Below are positions 53,966 through 62,280 of a stretch of DNA of 64,000 bases, piece by piece (the stretch's first letter is position 1; each line of letters opens with the position of its first letter). A program made the position numbers and the translations under genes. The notes under the pieces were generated by a model. The model searched no databases. It had not been told where the DNA came from and saw nothing but the letters and a program-made list of their open reading frames with translations. Origin of the DNA: Planctomycetota bacterium (GTDB lineage: Bacteria > Planctomycetota > Phycisphaerae > Phycisphaerales > SM1A02). The DNA lies in NCBI GenBank assembly GCA_022566535.1, contig JADFIR010000007.1, positions 29,828 through 93,827 on the forward strand, in the 5' to 3' direction.

Positions 53966-55519
53966 TCAGTCCGCGCCAAACTTGATCCCTTGGGCAAGTG
54001 GCAGGTCGGTGCCGAAGTTGATGGTGCACGTTTGGCGGCGCATATAGTTTCGCCAGGCGTCGGAGCCGGCTTCGCGTCCCCCACCGGTATCCTTTTCGCC
54101 GCCGAACGCCCCGCCGATCTCCGCGCCGGAGGTGCCGATGTTGACGTTGGCGATGCCGCAATCGGAACCGTCGCCTGACAGGAACCGCTCAGCCGACCGT
54201 AGCGAGCCGGTAAAGATCGCGCTGCTGAGACCCTGGCTCACCCTGTTGTGCACGGCGATGGCGTCATCGAGGCTCTCGACCTCGTAGATATAAAGGATGG
54301 GGGCGAACGTCTCCTCCCAAGCGATCTCGGGGTCGGCCCCAGCGCCAACACGAACGACCGTCGGCTCAACAAAATGGCCGGGTTCGTCCGTGAAGCGCCG
54401 AATGCCTTCAAGACCGCCGCAGAGAACCTCCAACCCCTCCGCTTCGATCCGCAGCAGCGCCGCGTGCATGTTCTGGACCGCCTGGGTGTTGATTAGAGGT
54501 CCCATGAGTGTCCCCGGATCGAGCGGATCGCCGATGGCCACCGACTGATACGCCTCGACGAGACGGTTGGTGAGCTCGTCAACGATGTCGCAATGACAGA
54601 TCAAGCGTCGCGTTGTGGTGCACCGCTGGCCGGCCGTTCCCACTGCTCCGAACAACACGGCGCGGACGGTCATCTCCATGTCGGCATCCGGCATGACGAT
54701 GACGGCGTTGTTGCCGCCGAGTTCCAATAGACTCCTGCCAAGCCGCTCGGCCACCGTCTGGCCGACGATACGACCCATTCGGCACGAGCCGGTGGCGCTG
54801 ACCAGCGGCAGCCGGCGGTCGGCGCTCATTGCTTGGCCGACATCTTCATCGGCCCCAATGATCAGGCCAAACACATCGCATGGATCGCAGTCAGGCGGCG
54901 AGAAGATGTCCTGGCTGCGCATCACCTCGCCGACGAGATTGGTCAACGCGATCGCGACCAACGGCGCTTGCAGGCTCGGCTTCCAGATCATGGCGTTGCC
55001 GCATACCGCAGCGAGCATCGCGTTCCAAGCCCACACCGCCGCAGGAAAATTGAACGCAGTAATAATCCCGATGGTTCCCAACGGATGCCACTGCTCATAC
55101 ATGCGGTGTCCGGTCCGCTCGGAATGCATGGTCAGCCCGTAGAGCTGGCGCGCCAGACCCACGGCAAAGTCGGCGATGTCGATGCATTCCTGGATCTCGC
55201 CGAGGCCTTCAGCTCGGATTTTGCCTGTTTCCAGCGTAACCAGCTCGCCCAACGGCTCGATCTTCGCGCGGAAAGCGTTGCCGATTTGGCGGACGATCTC
55301 GCCGCGCTTCGGGGCGGGCAGCCGCCGCCAGTGCCTCCCAACCGCCACCGCCCTTTCAACCGCTACGTCATAATCAGCCCTGGATTGCAGGCGCAGCGCC
55401 GCAATGGGCTCACCCGTAGCAGGGTTGTGGGAATTCACGCATGACTCATCGGCCGTTTCGGGATCGACAACTCTGCGGTCGGCAAACAAGTCCAGGTCAG
55501 CGACCAGTCGTGGCGTCAT
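53966..55519 (-). CDS. Aldehyde dehydrogenase, ALDH7-like
   Basis: A 517-residue NAD(P)-dependent dehydrogenase. ITAFNFPAAVWAWNAMLAAVCGNAMIWKPS, SATGSCRMGRIVGQTVAERLGRSLLELGGNNAVIV (catalytic Glu) and GTAGQRCTTTRRLICH (catalytic Cys) follow the ALDH7/antiquitin pattern, whose members oxidise 2-aminoadipate semialdehyde in lysine breakdown. The assignment to lysine is inference and fits the lysine-dehydrogenase-like gene at 32985-34130. Start at ATG 55519 is preferred to the GTG six codons earlier. Confidence 0.88.
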   Translation of the reverse strand: MTPRLVADLDLFADRRVVDPETADESCVNSHNPATGEPIAALRLQSRADYDVAVERAVAVGRHWRRLPAPKRGEIVRQIGNAFRAKIEPLGELVTLETGKIRAEGLGEIQECIDIADFAVGLARQLYGLTMHSERTGHRMYEQWHPLGTIGIITAFNFPAAVWAWNAMLAAVCGNAMIWKPSLQAPLVAIALTNLVGEVMRSQDIFSPPDCDPCDVFGLIIGADEDVGQAMSADRRLPLVSATGSCRMGRIVGQTVAERLGRSLLELGGNNAVIVMPDADMEMTVRAVLFGAVGTAGQRCTTTRRLICHCDIVDELTNRLVEAYQSVAIGDPLDPGTLMGPLINTQAVQNMHAALLRIEAEGLEVLCGGLEGIRRFTDEPGHFVEPTVVRVGAGADPEIAWEETFAPILYIYEVESLDDAIAVHNRVSQGLSSAIFTGSLRSAERFLSGDGSDCGIANVNIGTSGAEIGGAFGGEKDTGGGREAGSDAWRNYMRRQTCTINFGTDLPLAQGIKFGAD

Positions 55520-55562
55520 ACCCGTAGGATAGCCCACGCGAGCCGGCTGTGTCAGCCTCTGT

Positions 55563-55592
55563 AAGCCGGGCTCTGCGAGCCGGGTGAACGCG
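55563..55592. repeat. Palindromic repeat, family R3
   Basis: AAGCCGGGCTCTGCGAGCCG then GGTGAACGC, related to 13546-13575 and the doublet at 46411-46507. A further GCCGG-type stem (CAGCCGG...CCGGCTTG) lies at about 55634-55658. Confidence 0.55.
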
Positions 55593-55660
55593 AGGCGTCA
55601 CTGCGCGATGGAGAGTGTACTTCAGCTGCACGTCAGCCGGCCTGACACAGACCGGCTTGT

Positions 55661-55702
55661 TCAAGGCTCAAGTCTCAGGCCGCAAGCTCCAAGCTTCAAG
55701 CC
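55661..55702. repeat. CTCAAG-type short repeat
   Basis: TCAAGGCTCAAGTCTCAGGC followed by CGCAAGCTCCAAGCTTCAAG, directly past the stop of the gene at 55708. Matches the tracts at 8423-8460 and 56208-56234. Confidence 0.5.
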
Positions 55703-55707
55703 CGTTC

Positions 55708-56013
55708 TCAACCAAGCAGCCCGTCGCCATAGAAATGAAACACAACCACGATGCCTGTGGCAATCGCCAGGAAGGCGACGGTGACGCCGACGGCTCGCGG
55801 CTTCGACGACCCTCTTGCTTCCCGTTGGTTGCGGTTCACCGCTCTTGCGATCCACCAACTGATCAGGCCCGAAAGCCAGGCCGCAACGGCGATCCGCTGG
55901 AGACTGGGGTTGAATAGCTCGGGCAGGTAGTGTGCGAGCAGCGCCCCTGGAACGATCGAAACCAGAGCCACCAGCAGCGTCACCGCCACGACGTTTATGA
56001 CCTTGAGCATCAC
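55708..56013 (-). CDS. Small membrane protein with three predicted helices
   Basis: A 101-residue protein: helices at about 3-28 (VINVVAVTLLVALVSIVPGALLAHYL), 40-58 (RIAVAAWLSGLISWWIARAV) and 76-96 (AVGVTVAFLAIATGIVVVFHFY), with a basic linker NRNQREARGSSKPR between the last two. No family recognised. GTG at 56013 and ATG at 56010 are both possible; GGAG lies 8-11 bases upstream. It stands between ALDH and GDSL genes, all on the minus strand. Confidence 0.65.
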   Translation of the reverse strand: MMLKVINVVAVTLLVALVSIVPGALLAHYLPELFNPSLQRIAVAAWLSGLISWWIARAVNRNQREARGSSKPRAVGVTVAFLAIATGIVVVFHFYGDGLLG

Positions 56014-56207
56014 CGCGGGAGCTCCTTATGGAGAGTCGCCTGTGCGTCACCGGGCTCAGGAGGCATTGCCGCGAGGCCGGCCCAAGAAACCGACCGCCGG
56101 CTCCCGTTGAGCTATGTCGGCCCAAAGCAAGGTGTTCTTTGGTTCATCGCGCCAAATCGGGGGCATGACTTATCGGCCATCCGCGTTCGGTAATGGATTT
56201 GGCCGTC

Positions 56208-56234
56208 GCCTCAAGCCTTGGCGCCTCAAGCCTC
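56208..56234. repeat. CTCAAGCC short repeat
   Basis: CGCCTCAAGCCTTGGCGCCT followed by CAAGCCT, just past the stop of the GDSL gene. Third tract of the family in the window. Confidence 0.5.
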
Positions 56235-56244
56235 CAATGCCTCC

Positions 56245-57456
56245 CTATCCCCAGTTAGCGAGCAAAGTGAGCAGGTCGAGAATGCCGACGTTGCCGTCTC
56301 CGTCGAGATCGGCTGCACAGGGGTCAGGCGGATCTGGACACGCCCCCCACGCCGCCAGCAGCGCCAGCAGATCAAGGATGGCGACCACCCCATCACAGTC
56401 GAGGTCGCCCGACAAAGCAAAATTGAAGACGAAGTCGCTGTATCGGCCGATCTGCGATTGGAGCGTATCCTTTCCACCATAGGCGATGCCCGCGTGCTCA
56501 AGGATCTCCTGCTCGCTGAAGAGCGGGACGGCCGTGCCATATCCGATGTTGAAGGCCTCGAGGATCAGGTTCGCCATCACGCCTTGCAGATGGGTGTGAG
56601 GATGCACGCCGTCATGCACGAATCCCGCAAAGGGGTTGTTGTTGGCGGCGCTGTCAGACTCCCACAGCTGAATCGAAACGTTGCCCAAGATCAGGAATTC
56701 GTGCAAACCGTGGTGCGTGCCAAACACAACCTGTGCAAACCCCGACGCGTCGAACAGAACGAGTTGATGGTCGCACGCCAGATCGGCAACGCCGTCGTTG
56801 ACCTGTGCAATGACATCGGCGACGAGCTGCCGCTTGTCCGGATCTGAGAAAAACGGACTGCCCCACACAGTCGGCAAGAGACCGTAGTCCAGGACGTTCA
56901 CCAACACGAGCTCGACGTCGGTTTCCAAGACGGTCACGAGCGCCGTGTTGATGTTGGCCAGGATCTGTTGTACGTAATTCTCGATCTGCTGAGGCGTCCA
57001 GTTGCCGTGGTAGATCTCGTAATACGCGTAACCCGGCAACGGGATCGCGATAAAGTCGTTCGCGCCAATGGCGAGAACCGCGTAGTTGATCCCGTTCGGA
57101 GCGATCTGGTCCGCCAAGCCGGTGTGCTGGCCATCGCCAAGCAGTGAAGCGCTGGTCGCTCCCGAGCGAGCCCAGTTGTATCCGTATCCGGTCCGGCGAG
57201 GCTCGCCCCAGGTGCCGCCGGGCTGACCCGCTTCGGCCGCAGTCGGCCCAACGTCGATGCCACGATAAACGGCCAGTTGTTGCACCCAGTTCTGGGCATA
57301 GCTGTACGATTCCTCGAAGTACTCATCGGTCAGGCTATCACCCATTGCGCCGAGGGTGGTACCGCCTGCCTGTGCCGACGCCGACATCACAACCCCGGCC
57401 CCAACCACGCCCAAGAGTGCCAGTGCCCTCACGGTTGAAGTTGTGTTTTTGTTCAT
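56245..57456 (-). CDS. Secreted GDSL-type esterase/lipase with dockerin-like repeats
   Basis: A 403-residue exported hydrolase. Signal peptide at about 1-30 (ending ASAQAG); block I GAMGDSLTDEY with the catalytic Ser41; GANDF as the block III Asn; FVHDGVHPHTHLQG with the Asp/His pair. The C-terminus has two Ca-binding dockerin-like repeats, GDLDCDGVVAILDLLALLAAWG and ADLDGDGNVGILDLLTLLANWG, common on planctomycete secreted proteins. ATG at 57456 chosen; a start seven codons earlier is possible. Substrate not evident. Confidence 0.9.
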   Translation of the reverse strand: MNKNTTSTVRALALLGVVGAGVVMSASAQAGGTTLGAMGDSLTDEYFEESYSYAQNWVQQLAVYRGIDVGPTAAEAGQPGGTWGEPRRTGYGYNWARSGATSASLLGDGQHTGLADQIAPNGINYAVLAIGANDFIAIPLPGYAYYEIYHGNWTPQQIENYVQQILANINTALVTVLETDVELVLVNVLDYGLLPTVWGSPFFSDPDKRQLVADVIAQVNDGVADLACDHQLVLFDASGFAQVVFGTHHGLHEFLILGNVSIQLWESDSAANNNPFAGFVHDGVHPHTHLQGVMANLILEAFNIGYGTAVPLFSEQEILEHAGIAYGGKDTLQSQIGRYSDFVFNFALSGDLDCDGVVAILDLLALLAAWGACPDPPDPCAADLDGDGNVGILDLLTLLANWG

Positions 57457-57572
57457 CGAGCTTGGTCCCGACTGCAATGCACAATCCTAGGCGCGGCTGG
57501 GGGCGCTCTGGGACACAACATTCTCCCGCGCCGCTCGCACCCATGCAAGAGATTTCTTGCACCCGCCAGCCG

Positions 57573-57833
57573 ATCGCGGCTCTGGTCGATTGGGGCGGGC
57601 TCGCTACAGTATCAGACGACAAGGCCTTCGACGGGACGACAACAATGCCGCTTGATCGCAATGGAATCGCTAAACGCGCGGCCCAGGAGCTTCGCGACGG
57701 GATGTATGTCAACCCCGGGCGTGAGGAACTGGATCGAACGCTGCGGTACAATCGACGCCGCCGGAACGGGCGATCGACTATCGGGCAGACGGCTCGGGTG
57801 CTCGGCTCACGTCCACCGTCCCCGTGGTCCTGA
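57573..57833 (+). pseudogene. Truncated duplicate of the scoB start region
   Basis: From about 57573 this copies the upstream region of scoB (58499 on), then from the ATG at 57645 copies its first 23 codons nearly exactly ([20 protein letters not shown] against [20 protein letters not shown]). After YVN the match stops and the frame runs 39 unrelated codons to a stop at 57833. The leader contains the same TACAGTA-type box. It lies 929 bases upstream of the real gene. Confidence 0.85.
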
Positions 57834-58025
57834 CTCGGTCGGCGTGGTGAGTCGCCTCGCTGCACGACTTGACCCATGCGGAGCCGTGGTTAGAATGGTG
57901 CAAGCTTCGGCGTGACCGTTTATGGTGGTTGCGTCGAAGTTAGGGCCGGACTCGCCCGATTCTTGAATTGGCGGCTGGATTGCCGCCCTTTTTCTTGATG
58001 GGCGATGTGCGGGGCGGGTCAGTGT

Positions 58026-58160
58026 ATGCCCGACAACGCTGCCACAAGCGACGATCGACTGCTCACCAAGGAGACCGCTGACCTTCTGCGGGTATCTGTC
58101 CCCTCTATCAATCAGCGGTTCTCGACGAGGATGAGGGGTCCCAGATCGGTTATGTCGTGA
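58026..58160 (+). pseudogene. Truncated excisionase-like HTH reading frame
   Basis: A 44-codon frame: MPDNAATSDDRLLTKETADL and on to LLRVSVPSINQRF resembles the start of helix-turn-helix (HTH_17/excisionase-type) proteins, then loses similarity and stops. The reading frame of the toxin tail overlaps its end. Seems to be a deletion junction between two accessory genes. Confidence 0.4.
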
Positions 58161-58222
58161 CGGTATACGTGCCCAACCCGATGCTGTGGACGGACGATTT
58201 CACTGCGAGGAAGACCTCATGA
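58101..58222 (+). pseudogene. C-terminal remnant of a toxin next to a YgiT-type antitoxin
   Basis: In the frame ending at the TGA at 58220-58222, the codons read VLDEDEGSQIGYVVTVYVPN then PMLWTDDFTARKTS, the usual tail of DUF4258/MqsR-like toxins that precede YgiT-type antitoxins. There is no start; upstream codons belong to another gene fragment. Its stop overlaps the antitoxin ATG (ATGA), the expected coupling. Confidence 0.5.
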
Positions 58223-58443
58223 CCTGTGTCATCTGCAAACACGGCGAGGCAGGACCAGGCAAGGCCACCGTCACACTCCAGCGCGGAGAATGCACGGTCA
58301 TCGTCAAGGATGTTCCCGCGGATGTCTGCGATAACTGTAACGAGTATTACCTGACCCAGGCGGTCACTGACGAGCTACTCGCACGAGCGGAAGCGGCTGT
58401 GAAGAAGGGCGCGGAAGTCGAAATCCTGAGCTACGCCGCCTGA
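58219..58443 (+). CDS. YgiT-type zinc-finger antitoxin
   Basis: A 74-residue protein: MTCVICKHGEAGPGKATVTLQRGECTVIVKDVPADVCDNCNEYYL with two CxxC pairs (CVIC and CDNC) that bind zinc, then a short helical tail. This is the N-terminal part of MqsA/YgiT antitoxins without a Cro-type domain. GAGGAAG precedes the ATG. The toxin upstream is broken, so this is an orphan antitoxin. It sits between the two copies of the scoB start region. Confidence 0.82.
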   Translation: MTCVICKHGEAGPGKATVTLQRGECTVIVKDVPADVCDNCNEYYLTQAVTDELLARAEAAVKKGAEVEILSYAA

Positions 58444-58573
58444 GGGGCAGTAAGCGAAGACCACGCTCTTTGCCGAAGGCGCCCGCCCGGCGACCTTCCA
58501 GTCGCGGCTCTTGTGCAGTGCAACAGGCGCGTTACAGTACCGCATCGCAAGGCTTTCGACGGGAAAAACAACG

Positions 58574-59236
58574 ATGTCACTGGATCGAAACGGAATCGCT
58601 AAACGGGCGGCCCAGGAGCTGCGGGACGGGATGTATGTCAACCTCGGCATCGGGATGCCGACGCTGGTCGCCAATCACATTCCCCAGGAGATCACCGTCT
58701 GGCTGCAATCGGAAAACGGCCTGCTCGGGATGGGGCGATTTCCCTATGAAGATGAAGTCGATGCGGACCTGATCAATGCCGGCAAGCAGACCGTCACCGG
58801 CGTGCCGGGGCACAGTTTCTTCTCCTCCGCCGACTCATTCGGGATGATCCGCGGCGGACATATCGACGTCGCCATCCTCGGCGCGATGGAGATCAGCCAG
58901 GAGGGTGATATCGCCAACTGGATGATCCCCGGAAAGATGGTCAAGGGTATGGGCGGAGCGATGGACCTCGTGGCCGGCGTCAAGAAGGTCATCGTCATGA
59001 TGGAGCACACCACTAAGAAAGGCGACGCCAAGCTGATTCCCAAATGCACGCTGCCGCTCACCGGCGAACGATGCGTGGACCTCATCATCACCGATCTATG
59101 CGTGCTCATGATGAACCCCGACCGGGGGCGTTTTGAGCTCACCGAACTGGCACCCGGCACGACCGTCGAGGAAGTTCAAAGCAAGACCACGGGCGAGATC
59201 ACGACGGCGCAATCACTCAAGACCGTCGAGGTTTAG
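58574..59236 (+). CDS. scoB: 3-oxoacid CoA-transferase subunit B
   Basis: A 220-residue beta subunit of a succinyl-CoA:3-oxoacid or butyrate-acetoacetate-type CoA transferase: [25 protein letters not shown] with the catalytic Glu, [40 protein letters not shown]. The alpha subunit, which normally precedes it, is not in the window; the upstream slot is filled by the duplicated start and toxin-antitoxin debris. The frame is intact and the residues conserved. Confidence 0.93.
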   Translation: MSLDRNGIAKRAAQELRDGMYVNLGIGMPTLVANHIPQEITVWLQSENGLLGMGRFPYEDEVDADLINAGKQTVTGVPGHSFFSSADSFGMIRGGHIDVAILGAMEISQEGDIANWMIPGKMVKGMGGAMDLVAGVKKVIVMMEHTTKKGDAKLIPKCTLPLTGERCVDLIITDLCVLMMNPDRGRFELTELAPGTTVEEVQSKTTGEITTAQSLKTVEV

Positions 59237-59281
59237 CACGTCATATGCTCAATGATTACGGTTCCGAAGCCGTCGTGCCCT

Positions 59282-59776
59282 TCAGCGGCCGCCTCGAACC
59301 GAGACGACGACGCTCCGATCGGAGGCAGGATGCTTCAACGTCACCGATCCGGAGGACGCGTTGATCTCGCTCACGATCCAGCCGGCGTCGCGGAGCCGGT
59401 CGCCGGTGCGATACCGTTTGCCGTTGATCAGCGCAAAGTCGCCGGACGCTGTGGACATGATCATCTGCACGGCGACATGCCCAAACGTGTCCGACGATCC
59501 GATGCGATCGGGCGGCGGGTCATAATACAGCGGCGTGGGACCGAACGGCTGCGTACGTAGATAGGCGACGTGTTGGGCAGCGGCGCGTTGTTGCTCGGAC
59601 CACTGCGGTCCAGCAGCGACGGGGGGGATCGCCACAACCGGCGTGGGGGTGTTCGACGCCTCCGCCGCAGCCGGACCGCGATTGCCCATCGGCGCTGCGA
59701 CAACCTTGACCAACACCACCGGCAGGAGAAACACGCCAATCGCGGCGAGTCTGCGCTTGGCGTCACGCGTCATCAT
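59282..59776 (-). CDS. PilP/GspC-like periplasmic assembly protein
   Basis: A 164-residue protein with an N-terminal membrane helix (about 10-28), a Pro/Ala-rich linker, and a C-terminal domain FALINGKRYRTGDRLRDAGWIVSEINASSGSVTLKHPASDRSVVVSV, the strand pattern of PilP/GspC homology regions that link the inner-membrane platform to the secretin. It overlaps the PilO-like gene by 14 bases and ends the pilMN-pilO-pilP-like run. Convergent with scoB. Confidence 0.65.
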   Translation of the reverse strand: MMTRDAKRRLAAIGVFLLPVVLVKVVAAPMGNRGPAAAEASNTPTPVVAIPPVAAGPQWSEQQRAAAQHVAYLRTQPFGPTPLYYDPPPDRIGSSDTFGHVAVQMIMSTASGDFALINGKRYRTGDRLRDAGWIVSEINASSGSVTLKHPASDRSVVVSVRGGR

Positions 59777-60350
59777 CGCTGATACCTCTCACGCCAGCCA
59801 CCGCCTCGGGCAAGGCAAAGCTGAGCCCTTCGCAGCCTAGGCGCATTCCGACGATCGGCCGGCCGTCTTGTTGATTCGGGGTGATGTGCAACGAAGACGG
59901 TCGAATGTACGCGGGGGCACCATCCAGGGCCCCGAGGAAGGACGCGATCTTCTCAAAGCTGCCCTTCATCGTGACATCGATCCGTGTCGCCACGATCCGC
60001 TGGTCGAGCCTTGGCTTCGACTCGACCTGCGGCCGGAGAGCCTGAACCTGCACCCCATGTTCATCCGCGAGACTCATGATCAATCCGTACATCAGCGCGG
60101 TGTCTGCGGCGAGCCGGCCTCGTGATTCGATCTCGTCGCTGCGGGCTCGTATCGTCGCCGCCTGGATTGCAAGCTGTTCAATGACCGCATCGTTCATCGC
60201 CGAGAACCGCGCTCGGCGGAGCTCGATCATGGCTTCAACATCGTGCAACTGCTGGACCTTGGGATCGACAAGAAACATCCACGCGCCAAGGCAGACGGCC
60301 AAGGCGATCACGGCGTGGACGACAAATTCACGGTCTATCAGCACCTTCAT
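59763..60350 (-). CDS. PilO/GspM-like inner-membrane platform protein
   Basis: A 195-residue bitopic protein: short cytoplasmic start, a helix at about 9-27 (VVHAVIALAVCLGAWMFLV), a coiled-coil region (30-75) and a ferredoxin-like periplasmic domain (VDVTMKGSFEKIASFLGALDGAPAYIRPSSLHI), the usual PilO layout. Its ATG overlaps the pilMN stop by four bases (ATGA). Acts with PilN and PilP in the assembly platform. Confidence 0.75.
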   Translation of the reverse strand: MKVLIDREFVVHAVIALAVCLGAWMFLVDPKVQQLHDVEAMIELRRARFSAMNDAVIEQLAIQAATIRARSDEIESRGRLAADTALMYGLIMSLADEHGVQVQALRPQVESKPRLDQRIVATRIDVTMKGSFEKIASFLGALDGAPAYIRPSSLHITPNQQDGRPIVGMRLGCEGLSFALPEAVAGVRGISDDDA

Positions 60351-62128
60351 CGCTGCTTCCCTCCCTGGGCGGTGGCGATCTTGTGCGGTTGCCCCGAGTC
60401 GGGAGCCGCCACGGCCAGGAGGTTCAGGTGAAACCGTTGGCCTTTCGTTGGTTCGGACGAGTCCAGCTGAACACTCCTAAGCATCACATCATCGAACAGC
60501 GGGCTGCTCTTGAGGGCTTCAATGAACGGCTCAAGTTCGGTCTTCCCCGTGGCCGGGTCGGCCTCGCCAGCATGACCACTGACCTCGCCGATCATGCCGC
60601 CGTCGTTTCGCTGGAACCGGATGGAGGTGAGGCGGACCGTACCAGGCGTAAGACGGCTGAACTCCTGTAAGATCGCACGGAAACTGATCCGAGCGCCGAC
60701 CTCAGCCCTGATGGTCTCTTCCAGCGCGTCCATAGCCGCGACGGCCGCAAGCAGACGCCCTTGTGTCTCTTGAAGTGCTTCGGCGCCGGCGGTCGCAGTA
60801 GCCAGGCTCGCCGCTTCCATCCGTGCATCGCCCAACCGCGCCTGCAAGCTGATTCCATCGGCGCCAACCAGGGCCAGGGCCGCCGCCACACCAGTCCACA
60901 GCCAGCGGCGCAAACGACCGACCCGCCGACGGTGCGCCAGCTCGCGCGGCTGCAGGTTCAGGCGCAGGAGAAATCGAACGTCGCCGACCGCCTCGATCAA
61001 TTCGCTGCCCTGGGCCGCCGGTACGCGATAGTCATATCCCGCGTACTGTGGAAGAGCAGCGACATCAAGGCGAAGTTCCTCGGCGATCAGCTCAGCCAGG
61101 CCAGGAATCCCGCAACCCGGTCCGGTAATGGTGATCGCGATTGACGCCCGCTCCTCTTGGGGCAACGCGAACCGCAACGACTGGCGCAGCTCGATAATGT
61201 AGCGCTGGAGGACCGGCTGCATCAGCGGCATGATGTGGCGCCGAGTCAGTTGGAGTTGCTCATGGACGATCTCGTTGGGGCCGGGAATGCCATGCTGGTG
61301 AAGAATCCTCCTGGCCGTGCCAGAGTCCAGCTCGACCGGATCGTCTTGCCCGGACAGTCGGAAGGAACGGGTAAGGCTTTGCGCGATCGTCTCCAGGCCC
61401 AGCGCGATGGACCGCCCGAAGCGCACATCGCCGTGCCCACCAACGACAAAAAACGAGCTGCGTTCGCCAATGTGCAGCCATCCGCGCAACGGCCCCCCGT
61501 AACACAGGACCTGACGGACCAGTTGGGCAATGATCGTCGCGTCAATCGGGGTGGCGGAGAGGAACTTCAGACCGGCCGTCTCCACCATCTGCACGACGGC
61601 CTCGGCGACGTCGTCTCGTTCGGCGGCGACGACAACGTGTGTCTGACGATTCGCTCCGGTGCGGTCACAACCGACCACCTCGGCGGCGCAGATGGCGGTA
61701 TTGACCGGATAGGGAACCGATTCAGCTATACTCAGCAGCGCCGCTTCGCTCGCCTGTGCCTTGGAGCGAAGCTGGAAGCTGGCCAGATCGACCGACTGGG
61801 TCGGGCTGCGGTACACCACCACCGCCCCGGCGCTGCCAACGCCGAGCTGGGCAACGACGGCTCGCAGCGTCTGGCCGCTGCTTCGCACCGCCTCAACCCA
61901 CGCGGGCGCGTCACGACCGAGGTTGATCGAGATCCGCTGGCTGGCCCATGCGCGACCACCCTCCAGCGCCACGACGTCCATGCGGTCGTACAGCAGCTCG
62001 ATGGCGACTCTTGTTGAGCTCACACCACACTCTCGTTTGCCAAGATAGACCTTCGCTAGGTCTTTCGGCGTAATCGGACGCGCACTTGCGGGCTCCGGAT
62101 CTGCGTCGCAGATGACGTCGGGCTCCAC
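60347..62128 (-). CDS. PilM-PilN-like fusion protein
   Basis: A 593-residue protein. Residues about 35-390 have the actin/FtsA-like fold pattern of PilM (VAIELLYDRMDVVALEGG; CYGGPLRGWLHIGERSSFFVVGG; ITGPGCGIPGLAELIAEEL). Then a membrane helix (about 412-432) and a PilN-type region (coiled coil then ISFRAILQEFSRLTPGTVRLTSIRFQRNDGGMIGEVSG). In most bacteria PilM and PilN are separate and PilN's N-terminal peptide binds PilM; here they are joined. Start is GTG at 62128. First gene of a three-gene operon. Confidence 0.75.
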   Translation of the reverse strand: MEPDVICDADPEPASARPITPKDLAKVYLGKRECGVSSTRVAIELLYDRMDVVALEGGRAWASQRISINLGRDAPAWVEAVRSSGQTLRAVVAQLGVGSAGAVVVYRSPTQSVDLASFQLRSKAQASEAALLSIAESVPYPVNTAICAAEVVGCDRTGANRQTHVVVAAERDDVAEAVVQMVETAGLKFLSATPIDATIIAQLVRQVLCYGGPLRGWLHIGERSSFFVVGGHGDVRFGRSIALGLETIAQSLTRSFRLSGQDDPVELDSGTARRILHQHGIPGPNEIVHEQLQLTRRHIMPLMQPVLQRYIIELRQSLRFALPQEERASIAITITGPGCGIPGLAELIAEELRLDVAALPQYAGYDYRVPAAQGSELIEAVGDVRFLLRLNLQPRELAHRRRVGRLRRWLWTGVAAALALVGADGISLQARLGDARMEAASLATATAGAEALQETQGRLLAAVAAMDALEETIRAEVGARISFRAILQEFSRLTPGTVRLTSIRFQRNDGGMIGEVSGHAGEADPATGKTELEPFIEALKSSPLFDDVMLRSVQLDSSEPTKGQRFHLNLLAVAAPDSGQPHKIATAQGGKQR

Positions 62129-62170
62129 AGGACGCGTTATCGGTCAATGCGCACCGCGCGCCAAAGACGA

Positions 62171-62190
62171 CTTGGGCTGATGAAGCCCAG
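62171..62190. terminator. Hairpin past the first fibro-slime gene
   Basis: CTTGGGCT/AGCCCAG stem with a short loop, 90 bases past the stop of the gene at 62281. A longer version (63447-63478) lies at the matching place past the second fibro-slime gene, in a shared 3' flank. Confidence 0.55.
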
Positions 62191-62280
62191 GCCGTCGAGC
62201 TGACAAGGAGAACCAGAGGGGTCGGCGAAGAAGTCCGATCTTGCGGCGCCCGTCGAGTCAGTCGGGCAATCCGCGGTTGG

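Noticed and set aside
61157..62017. 286-codon plus-strand frame opposite the pilMN gene
   Set aside because: Antisense to the PilM-like part; no start signal or domain.
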